A stretch of 30,488 bases of DNA from an uncultured Chlorobiales bacterium. Its GTDB lineage: Bacteria > Bacteroidota > Chlorobiia > Chlorobiales > Thermochlorobacteraceae. A program made the translations under genes and the position numbers. This document shows, one piece after another, positions 6,949 to 13,609 of the stretch. The stretch lies in the NCBI GenBank assembly GCA_937959145.1, contig CALGMC010000011.1, forward strand, positions 1-30,488, given 5' to 3'. How positions within the stretch are numbered: the stretch's first letter is position 1; every line of letters starts with the position of its first letter. The notes beneath the pieces were generated by a model. The model was not told the DNA's origin. It saw nothing but the letters and a program-made list of their open reading frames with translations, and searched no databases.

Positions 6949-7841
6949 GGCGTTGAAAAGCGAAGTTTAGGAATAACGGCAAGTCCAAACAGGGCGGGCA
7001 CAAGCAAGTTCATTGTAAAAATCAAGAGCGAGGCGGCAACGCCTGCTTCCGCCGAATAGCCAAGTGCAGAAATGAAATATGCCGCCGTCGCTTCGCGCAA
7101 GCCTAAATCGCCGATGAAAAACGGCACAACGGCTTTGGCAAGCCACACCGACGAGACCGCCACAAACGCCTCTTCAAACGGCATCGGTGCATTCCCCAAG
7201 CACGCATTGATGAGCAAGCAAAATTGAACGGTGGAAACCATGTGTCGCAAAAAGCCATAAAGCAAGGCTTTGCGCCACTCGTCCGATGTATAATCCAACA
7301 AGAAATTTAACTTTTCAGGAAACGGAAAGCGCGATTTTGAAACCCAAATCAAACCTACCAACAAAAGCAGTGCGAAAAGAAACAGCCAAAGAAAAACCAG
7401 AGCAAGATTTTGGTGATGTGTCAGATGGAAAAAGTAAGCGAGCGACGCCAAGCCAAAAAGCAAAGTAAAAACGCCGAGAATTTGTCCGTTGATGAAAACG
7501 AGCGTAAGCAAACGTGCACGGGGCACTTCGGCGTGGAAGAACATTTGCGCGGCGTATTTGCCAATGTGAAGCGGCGTGGTAATCGCGCCTGCCGTGCCAA
7601 TCAGCACCGATTGAAGCGAGTCAAACAAACTCGTCTGCGAATCTTGTCGGCTAATCAAGACTTTCCATTTGAGCGATTCCAACAAGAAACTAACAGGCAC
7701 TAATGCAATCGCGCTCCAAGCAAGGGGATAGTCAATTTTGACAAGGGCTTGAAGCACAGCGTCAAGATTGACTTTTGAAAAAAGCACGCCCAAGAGCACC
7801 AGCGAGAGCAGAATTTTCAGCGGCAAGAAGTAGCGTTTCAT
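6945..7841 (-). CDS. Flippase-like membrane protein (lysylphosphatidylglycerol synthase TM / UPF0104 family)
   Basis: A 298-residue integral membrane protein with about eight hydrophobic helices. The N-terminus KILLSLVLLGVLFSKVNLDAV, the ALESLKW-like ESLKWKVLIS, the IGKYAAQMFF segment and the late VPFFIGDLGLREATAAYFI match the family that includes the transmembrane half of MprF and AglD-like proteins. Members flip or help transfer lipids, or accompany GT2 enzymes that make glycolipids. The gene has ATG at 7841, one base after the TAA of the endonuclease I gene (TAA-G-ATG), and its stop overlaps the next glycosyltransferase, so it is tightly bound into the operon. It is most likely the flippase or accessory protein of the glycolipid pathway. 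Confidence 0.82.
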   Translation of the reverse strand: MKRYFLPLKILLSLVLLGVLFSKVNLDAVLQALVKIDYPLAWSAIALVPVSFLLESLKWKVLISRQDSQTSLFDSLQSVLIGTAGAITTPLHIGKYAAQMFFHAEVPRARLLTLVFINGQILGVFTLLFGLASLAYFFHLTHHQNLALVFLWLFLFALLLLVGLIWVSKSRFPFPEKLNFLLDYTSDEWRKALLYGFLRHMVSTVQFCLLINACLGNAPMPFEEAFVAVSSVWLAKAVVPFFIGDLGLREATAAYFISALGYSAEAGVAASLLIFTMNLLVPALFGLAVIPKLRFSTP

Positions 7842-7842
7842 C

Positions 7843-9558
7843 TTATTTGGCGAGCATCATTTTTTTGGTTGCCGTAAATTCGCCTGTATTCAACCGATAA
7901 AAATACACCCCGCTTGAGAGGTTAAGGTGCGCGGCATTAAAGGCGAAAGAATACGCCCCTGCGCTTTGCTGCGTATTGACAAGCGTTACAAGTTTTCTTC
8001 CCAATATATCAAAGACTTCAAGTTTCACGGTGCTTGTGCGTGCAAGGCGGTAAGTAATAATTGTTGTTGGATTGAACGGGTTCGGATAGTTTTGCTCGAG
8101 CATAAATGCGTCGGGCTTTTGTGCAAGCGGCTTTGCGGTCAGGGTGCTTGTGCCTGAAACGGCAATGGTTGTAATCGGTTCGTCAGCATCGTTAGTAGAA
8201 ACCGTGATGGTTTCGGAGAAGGTGCGTGCGGTTGTTGGCTTAAAGCGAAGCGAGACCGCAGAAAAAGTTTTAGGAGAAAGTATTGTTGGCGCGTTGAGCA
8301 GAGTGAAATCTGTCGGTGGTGCAGAAACAGAGACCGTCAAATTTGCAGAGCCTTGATTGGCTACAACGAAGCGAAAGTCGGCACTGTCGCCAACCGACAC
8401 CGTTCCGAAATTGAACGTGAGCGGCGCAATCGCAACTTCGGGTGCAGTCGGAAAATCGGCGTTGCCTGTAAAGGCGGCAATGCGATTGACAAATTCAGGG
8501 TGGTCGATAAACGGGTTGCGATTGTTTTGATACGTCTGAATCGCATTGTTGCGGCGAATGTCAATGCTATCGGGCGGGAACTGACGATTCCACAAGCGGA
8601 ATGCGGCTTCTTGATTGACGCCGTTCTCGTTCCAAAAATTGCCGAAGTCTTGATAGCGCGTTACGAAATAAAGCATCGCGCGTGCCACTCTTCCCTTGTG
8701 AAAATCTCGCGGTTCATAAACGGTTTTGCCTTGTGCATTTGTGCCAAACTTTGAGCCGCCGTTGATGTTCGTGGCATTGGTTACAATGTCAAACGGAAAG
8801 TCGGCGCGGCGGGCGTTTTCGGCAACATCGGTTGGAAAGAGGTGATGGAAATCGGAGCGCATCGGCTCGTTTTGGCTGAATCGGCTTTGAGGCCAAGTGT
8901 GTTCGGTGTTGAAGTTCCAAGGCGCGTTGGCGAGGGTCGACGTGCTAAACGGAAAATTTTCAATCGTCCTGCCCGTGTAGACGCATTCAACTTTATCGAC
9001 TGCCGAGCCGCGTCCATTCACGCGCCAGTTATCAATCACCGTAAACATCGGAAGGCGATTGCTGTAACCGACTTGCACAAAGCCTGTTGAGGCAATGGTT
9101 TTCAGTTGTGCTTTGAGCGCGCTTCCCCAAAGATTTTGCGTCGGGCGATAGCGTGCGTCTGTGCCTGTGTAGCTATATCGAGCGGTTGCCTTCACCTGAA
9201 AGGCGAGCGCGCCGTGTGAGCTTGTTTCAAGAATGCCCACATCGCGCCAAGTAACATTTTGATTGGTCAAGAAGCGAATCCAAAGTCGCGCGCTATCGCC
9301 TGCGGCAACGCTCAATGCCGTATCGCTTGCCGTGAAAATGCTATCCGCAAAATTGACATCGGCAATGGAGATGGATTGCGTTAGCCCGTTGTAAATCCAA
9401 ATGGAGAGGCTGTCTTTTTGGTTTGCAAGCGTGGTGTCGCCGTCGAGGTCAAAGTCTAAAAGGGTTGTTGAAAGCGTAATCGCGTTGTTCTGAAACGATT
9501 GCGCTTGAATAGCAGGAACTTGAATGAGCAGAATCGCGAGAAGTAAGTTTTTTGTCAT
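7843..9558 (-). CDS. Secreted endonuclease I-family nuclease with T9SS sorting domain
   Basis: A 571-residue exported protein. From ATG 9558 it begins with a signal peptide (MTKNLLLAILLIQVPAIQAQ); an in-frame start eight codons earlier gives a poorer N-terminus. A first beta domain (about 20-130) is followed by an endonuclease I / NucM domain: NTEHTWPQSRF (metal-His catalytic motif), SDFHHLFPTD, RVARAMLYFVTRY and NRNPFIDHPEFV. Then comes a choice-anchor/Hydin-like immunoglobulin domain (about 380-480, FGTVSVGDSADFRFVVANQG) and a C-terminal T9SS type A sorting domain (LEQNYPNPFNPTTIITYRL to FTATKKMMLAK). It should digest DNA outside the cell or on the cell surface. It heads the compact unit with a one-base gap to the flippase-like gene. 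Confidence 0.93.
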   Translation of the reverse strand: MTKNLLLAILLIQVPAIQAQSFQNNAITLSTTLLDFDLDGDTTLANQKDSLSIWIYNGLTQSISIADVNFADSIFTASDTALSVAAGDSARLWIRFLTNQNVTWRDVGILETSSHGALAFQVKATARYSYTGTDARYRPTQNLWGSALKAQLKTIASTGFVQVGYSNRLPMFTVIDNWRVNGRGSAVDKVECVYTGRTIENFPFSTSTLANAPWNFNTEHTWPQSRFSQNEPMRSDFHHLFPTDVAENARRADFPFDIVTNATNINGGSKFGTNAQGKTVYEPRDFHKGRVARAMLYFVTRYQDFGNFWNENGVNQEAAFRLWNRQFPPDSIDIRRNNAIQTYQNNRNPFIDHPEFVNRIAAFTGNADFPTAPEVAIAPLTFNFGTVSVGDSADFRFVVANQGSANLTVSVSAPPTDFTLLNAPTILSPKTFSAVSLRFKPTTARTFSETITVSTNDADEPITTIAVSGTSTLTAKPLAQKPDAFMLEQNYPNPFNPTTIITYRLARTSTVKLEVFDILGRKLVTLVNTQQSAGAYSFAFNAAHLNLSSGVYFYRLNTGEFTATKKMMLAK

Positions 9559-9655
9559 GGTCGAGTTGGCATGGTTTGACAAAACGTCGGAAAACTACGA
9601 TAAATCTCTGTTCGGTGCGGCAAGCAAAACAATTTGATAACAGCAAGATGACGAA

Positions 9656-11284
9656 TCAGGCGACGAGGAACTTCGGCTTTGCGCTGGGTTTACCGCTCTC
9701 GAGTGCGTCGAGATATTCGTCGTAAGTGCCTGCGAAATCGGCGATGCCGTCGCTCGTCATGGCGATGATGCGCGTGGCAACTTGGCTAACGAGGTCACGG
9801 TCGTGGCTGACAAAAATGACGGTGCCTTTGAAGCGTTCGAGCGCGTCGGCAAGTGCGCTGACGGATTCCAAATCTAAATGGTTCGTCGGCTCGTCCATCA
9901 CCAAAAAGTTATTTTGTTCGAGCATCAACTTTGCCATAATCAGCCGTGCCGATTCGCCGCCCGAGAGCGTGTCGGTTTGTTTCAAAGCCGATTCGCCGCT
10001 GAAAAGCATGCGCCCTAAAAGCCCACGCAAAACCTCCGTGCCCTCGTCGGTTGCAAAACTTTGAAGCCACTCAAATGCCGTTACACCGGGCTTGATTCCC
10101 TTTTTGTAATCTTGCGGAAAATAGCCCATTGAGACTTCGGGGCGAAGGACGACCGTGCCCGCATCAGGCTTGAGTTCGCCTGCAATCATTGAGAGAAGCG
10201 TCGTTTTGCCCACGCCATTGTTGCCAATGACCGCGATTTTTTCATCGCGTCCAATCGTCATTGAAAAATTTTTAATCACATGTAAAGTTGTGCCGTCGGC
10301 TTGCGGATACGACTTGGAAAGCGATTTCAAGGTTGCGACTTCTTTGCCTGATGGACGCTTAACCTCGAAACGAATGTAGGGGCGTTGAATGTTAGATTTT
10401 TTGAGTTCCGTTGGTTCAAGTCGTTTGATTTCTTTGAGGCGCGATTGGGTTTGGCTCGAGCGCGTGCCTGCGCCAAATCGCGCGACGAAATCTTGCAGTT
10501 GCGCAATCTTCTTTTGCTTTTCGCGATTTTCGGCTTCGATTTTTTCGCGCCCTTGAATTTTCGTTGCGACCATCTCGTCGTAATTGCCTGTGTAGATGAT
10601 GACCGTTTCGTAATCAATATCGGCAATGTGTGTGCAAACGGAATTGAGAAAATGTCGGTCGTGCGAAATGACAATCAGCGTGCCGTTATAGGCTTTGAGA
10701 TTTTCCTCGAGCCAATGAATGGATTGCAAGTCCAAGTAGTTTGTCGGTTCGTCGAGCAAGAGTGCGTCGGGGTCGCCGAACAAGGCTTGCGCAAGCAGGA
10801 CGCGGAATTTGAGGTCGGTCGGAAGGCTGTTCATTAAGTTCGTATGTTGGACTTCGGGAATGCCGATGCCCTCCAAGAGTTCGGCGGCTTGCTGTTCAGC
10901 GACGTAGCCATTTTCATCGGCGATAATGCCTTCTAATTCGCCAAGTCGCACGCCCATTTCGTCGGTAAGGTTCGGTTCGGCGTAAAGACGCTCACGCTCT
11001 TCAAGAGCCGCCCATAGCGTTGGATTGCCCATCAAAACGGTGTCGATGATGCGATAGTTATCGTAGCGAAATTGGTCTTGACGAAGAATGCCAATTTTTT
11101 TGGGAACGCTCACTGTGCCGCTGGTAGGTTCTTCATCGCCTTGAAGAATTTTCATGAAGGTTGATTTTCCTGCGCCGTTTGGTCCTGTTAAGCCGTAGCG
11201 TTTGCCCGGCGTAAATTGAACATTCACATTCTCGAAAAGCGTGCGTCCGCCAAACGATTTGCTGACACCTGAAACCGTAATCAT
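9656..11284 (-). CDS. ABC-F family ATPase (YbiT-like)
   Basis: A 542-residue soluble protein with two ATP-binding cassettes and no membrane domain, the ABC-F layout. These proteins bind the ribosomal E site and act in translation regulation or antibiotic protection. Domain 1: GPNGAGKST (Walker A, about 34-42), DALLLDEPTNYLD (Walker B). Domain 2: GNNGVGKTT, DTLSGGESARL, FLVMDEPTNHLDL. Between them is the linker helix region (REKIEAENREKQKKIAQ, FGAGTRSSQTQSRLKEI). The first cassette has LPTDLKFRVLLAQALF in place of an LSGGE signature, as in YbiT. I chose ATG 11284 (MITVSGVSKSF) because it opens directly on the first cassette; the 21 extra upstream residues overlap the promoter region. It is divergent from a second ABC-F gene. 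Confidence 0.93.
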   Translation of the reverse strand: MITVSGVSKSFGGRTLFENVNVQFTPGKRYGLTGPNGAGKSTFMKILQGDEEPTSGTVSVPKKIGILRQDQFRYDNYRIIDTVLMGNPTLWAALEERERLYAEPNLTDEMGVRLGELEGIIADENGYVAEQQAAELLEGIGIPEVQHTNLMNSLPTDLKFRVLLAQALFGDPDALLLDEPTNYLDLQSIHWLEENLKAYNGTLIVISHDRHFLNSVCTHIADIDYETVIIYTGNYDEMVATKIQGREKIEAENREKQKKIAQLQDFVARFGAGTRSSQTQSRLKEIKRLEPTELKKSNIQRPYIRFEVKRPSGKEVATLKSLSKSYPQADGTTLHVIKNFSMTIGRDEKIAVIGNNGVGKTTLLSMIAGELKPDAGTVVLRPEVSMGYFPQDYKKGIKPGVTAFEWLQSFATDEGTEVLRGLLGRMLFSGESALKQTDTLSGGESARLIMAKLMLEQNNFLVMDEPTNHLDLESVSALADALERFKGTVIFVSHDRDLVSQVATRIIAMTSDGIADFAGTYDEYLDALESGKPSAKPKFLVA

Positions 11285-11333
11285 ACTTGAAAAAATAATG
11301 CTGTTTTGTGTGATAGCGTCCCAACGAAGAACG

Positions 11334-11341
11334 CAAATATA
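11334..11341 (-). promoter_or_regulatory. Putative -7 box for the minus-strand ABC-F gene
   Basis: On the minus strand the sequence TATATTTG lies 49 bases upstream of ATG 11284 and matches the Bacteroidota -7 consensus TAnnTTTG. The -33 element is weak: CTTG occurs 22 bases upstream instead of TTTG at 19. Start of transcription would fall near 11327. Confidence 0.55.
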
Positions 11342-11407
11342 CGCCAAAGCCTCTGAATCCTTTCAAGAACACAAAAGGGTTTCGGAGACATTCTTCGGGA
11401 TTTATTG

Positions 11408-11415
11408 TATCTTCG
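11408..11415 (+). promoter_or_regulatory. Possible -7 box for the plus-strand ABC-F gene
   Basis: TATCTTCG lies 25 bases before ATG 11441 and resembles TAnnTTTG with one mismatch. No TTTG is found at the expected distance; TTTCG around 11380-11384 is the nearest candidate. The same TATCTTC-word recurs before thyX (16341) and ychF (30145), which supports it a little. Confidence 0.35.
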
Positions 11416-11440
11416 CACTTTTCAAAATCACTCTCTTAAT

Positions 11441-13384
11441 ATGCTTGAAGCACGCAACCTTTCGCTGACGATTGGCACGAAGGAACTCTTGATTGATTCG
11501 TCGTTTCGAATTGGCGATGACGAAAAAGTCGCACTTGTTGGCTTGAACGGCACCGGCAAATCCACTTTGATGAAGTTCATCGCGGGACAAATGCCCGCGC
11601 AAACCTTGCACCACACGGGGCAAGTGATGAAATCTTCCTCGACCACAATCGGCTACCTGCCACAAGAAATTTCCTTCGAGGGCGACCTCGAGAAAACCGC
11701 CTTGCAATACGCCATGCAAGCTAACGAGCGGCTCTTCCAACTCTCGCAAGACCTCGAGCGCATGGAAAAAGAACTTGCCCTGCCGATTGACCACGAAAGC
11801 GACGCCTACCACGCCCTTATCGAAAAATTCACCGACGCCACACATGACTTTGAGCATCTTGGCGGCTATCGCATGCAAGCCGACGCCGAAAAAGTCTTGT
11901 CAGGATTGGGATTTTCGCAAGAAGATTTTCACAAAAAGGTCAAGGAATTTTCAGGCGGCTGGCAAATGCGGCTCTTGATTACAAAATTGCTTCTTCAAAA
12001 CAATACCCTGCTCTTGCTCGATGAGCCAACGAATCACCTCGATATCGATTCGCTCCGCTGGCTTGAAAACTATTTGCTCGCTTACTCTGGCTCATATGTG
12101 ATTATTTCGCACGACCGCTACTTCCTCGATAAACTCACAAAGAAAACGCTTGAAATCAGTTTCAAACGCATCACCGAATACAAAGGCAATTATTCGTATT
12201 ACGAACAGCAAAAGGCGGAACGCTACGAGATTTTAATGGCGGAATATGAAAACAAACTCAAGCAAATTTCGCACTTGCAGAAATTCGTCGATCGCTTCAA
12301 AGCCAAAGCCACCAAAGCCACGCAGGCGCAAAGCCGCATGAAAATGATTCAAAAACTTCAACAAGGCTTAGAAGCACCCGAAGAAGATTTAACCCAAATT
12401 GCATTTTCATTTCCCAAAGCCGCACCTTCGGGCAAAATGGTGCTCACGCTCGAAGGCGTTACGAAAACTTATACCCTGCCCGACCACTCGACGAAAACCG
12501 TCTTGAACAACATCGACCTTGAAATCATGCGCGGTGAGCGCATTGCTTTCGTCGGCTCAAACGGCGCGGGAAAATCGACGCTCTGCAAAATTGTTTCAAA
12601 TGAAATTGACTTTGAAGGCAAACGCCATGTCGGGCACAATGTCAGCCTTGCCTTTTTCGGACAGCATCAAACCGAAATGCTCAATCAACAGCACACGATT
12701 TTGGAGGAGATGATGTCAGTCGCGCCCGATTCAGAAGCCCGAATGAAGGTGCGAGATATTTTAGGATGTTTTCTCTTTTCAGGCGACGCGGTCAATAAAA
12801 AAATCGGCGTGCTTTCGGGCGGCGAAAAGTCGCGCGTGGCTCTTGCCAAAATGCTTCTGACGGCGTCAAACTTTCTCATTCTCGACGAGCCGACAAACCA
12901 CTTGGATATGCGTTCAAAAGAAATGCTCATTGAGGCGTTGGATAATTACGACGGCACGCTCATCGTCGTCTCGCACGATAGGCACTTCCTTGATAGTTTG
13001 GTGGAAAAAGTTGTTCTAGTTCAAAATGGCAAACTGCGAACCTTCCTCGATGGCTACGCCGATTTCGTCAAACGCATGGAGGCGGAAGAACAAGCCGCGT
13101 TGGAGCGTCAAAAAGAGGTTCAGAAAGCACAATCTAAACCCGCGAAGCAGGTTCAACCAGCCAGCAGCACCACACAGCCAAAAGCCAATCTGAACAAAAA
13201 GCAGCTTGAAAAAATCGAGAAGCAAATTGAAAAATTAGAGTCTGAAAAGAAGTTGCTTGAATCGGAAATGGCGTCGCCAAACTTTTTCAAGCAATCGGAT
13301 TCAAAAGGTAAAACCGCACGATATAACCGTCTGAAATCTGATTTGGAAACGCTTTATGCCGAGTGGGAATCGGTTGCGGGGTGA
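11441..13384 (+). CDS. ABC-F family ATPase (Uup/YheS-like) with C-terminal coiled coil
   Basis: A 647-residue tandem ATP-binding cassette protein, again without membrane segments. Domain 1: GLNGTGKST (about 34-42), FSGGWQMRLLITKLLL, LLLLDEPTNHLDI, IISHDRYFLD. Domain 2: GSNGAGKST, GVLSGGEKSRVALAKMLL, FLILDEPTNHLDM, VVSHDRHFLD. The interdomain linker carries KAKATKATQAQSRMKMI. After the second cassette a polar Q/A-rich linker leads to a charged coiled coil (NLNKKQLEKIEKQIEKLES and beyond) as in Uup and related proteins, where it contacts nucleic acid. The true start is ATG 11441 (MLEARNLSL); an upstream in-frame TTG-type extension would cover the promoter. Together with the divergent paralog it likely works on ribosomes. 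Confidence 0.93.
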   Translation: MLEARNLSLTIGTKELLIDSSFRIGDDEKVALVGLNGTGKSTLMKFIAGQMPAQTLHHTGQVMKSSSTTIGYLPQEISFEGDLEKTALQYAMQANERLFQLSQDLERMEKELALPIDHESDAYHALIEKFTDATHDFEHLGGYRMQADAEKVLSGLGFSQEDFHKKVKEFSGGWQMRLLITKLLLQNNTLLLLDEPTNHLDIDSLRWLENYLLAYSGSYVIISHDRYFLDKLTKKTLEISFKRITEYKGNYSYYEQQKAERYEILMAEYENKLKQISHLQKFVDRFKAKATKATQAQSRMKMIQKLQQGLEAPEEDLTQIAFSFPKAAPSGKMVLTLEGVTKTYTLPDHSTKTVLNNIDLEIMRGERIAFVGSNGAGKSTLCKIVSNEIDFEGKRHVGHNVSLAFFGQHQTEMLNQQHTILEEMMSVAPDSEARMKVRDILGCFLFSGDAVNKKIGVLSGGEKSRVALAKMLLTASNFLILDEPTNHLDMRSKEMLIEALDNYDGTLIVVSHDRHFLDSLVEKVVLVQNGKLRTFLDGYADFVKRMEAEEQAALERQKEVQKAQSKPAKQVQPASSTTQPKANLNKKQLEKIEKQIEKLESEKKLLESEMASPNFFKQSDSKGKTARYNRLKSDLETLYAEWESVAG

Positions 13385-13420
13385 GGTCGTGCTTGTTGAA
13401 AGGTCAATCTGCACCTGATA

Positions 13421-13451
13421 TTTGAATGTTTGTGAGAGTGTTGTATATTTG
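13421..13451 (+). promoter_or_regulatory. Bacteroidota-type promoter for the tRNA gene
   Basis: TTTG (13421-13424), a spacer of exactly 19 bases, then TATATTTG (13444-13451). This matches the Bacteroidota housekeeping sigma consensus TTTG-N19-TAnnTTTG perfectly. The tRNA begins 22 bases after the -7 box. The same arrangement with the same spacer occurs before rimP. Confidence 0.85.
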
Positions 13452-13473
13452 CGCCCTTGTTTTAGAAATTCGG

Positions 13474-13547
13474 GGTGAGGTAGCTCAGTTGGTTAGAGCA
13501 CAGGATTCATAACCCTGAGGTCGAGGGTTCGATTCCCTCCTTCACCA
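13474..13547 (+). tRNA. tRNA-Met (CAU anticodon), probably elongator
   Basis: A 74-base cloverleaf can be folded by hand: acceptor stem GGTGAGG / CTTCACC, D arm GCTC...GAGC, anticodon loop TTCATAA with anticodon CAT, variable loop AGGTC, T arm GAGGG-TTCGATT-CCCTC. CCA is not encoded: the discriminator A is followed by CAG. The first pair is G-C, so it is not the initiator tRNA, which has a mismatched first pair in bacteria. A tRNA-Ile with lysidine-modified CAU cannot be fully excluded, but the T and anticodon arms look like elongator Met. The last anticodon-stem pair is an A-C mismatch (31-39). Confidence 0.93.
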
Positions 13548-13568
13548 CAGAGACGAAAGAGACATCTT

Positions 13569-13598
13569 GCCGCATTGCTCGTGCTGTGCGGCTTTTTT
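13569..13598 (+). terminator. Intrinsic terminator after the tRNA
   Basis: Stem GCCGCA (13569-13574) and TGCGGC (13587-13592) with a 12-base loop, followed by six T. It lies 21 bases after the tRNA and ends only 11 bases before the ATG of the patatin gene, so the patatin gene needs a promoter within this tight space or readthrough. Confidence 0.8.
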
Positions 13599-13609
13599 AT
13601 TTTTGAAAA

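Noticed and set aside
11402..11878. Minus-strand frame of 158 codons covering the ABC-F start
   Set aside because: Opposite a clear ABC-F N-terminal cassette; no family features.
13474..13547. Initiator tRNA-fMet
   Set aside because: Initiator tRNA has a mismatched first acceptor pair and three G-C pairs in the anticodon stem; here the first pair is G-C and the stem ends with an A-C mismatch.
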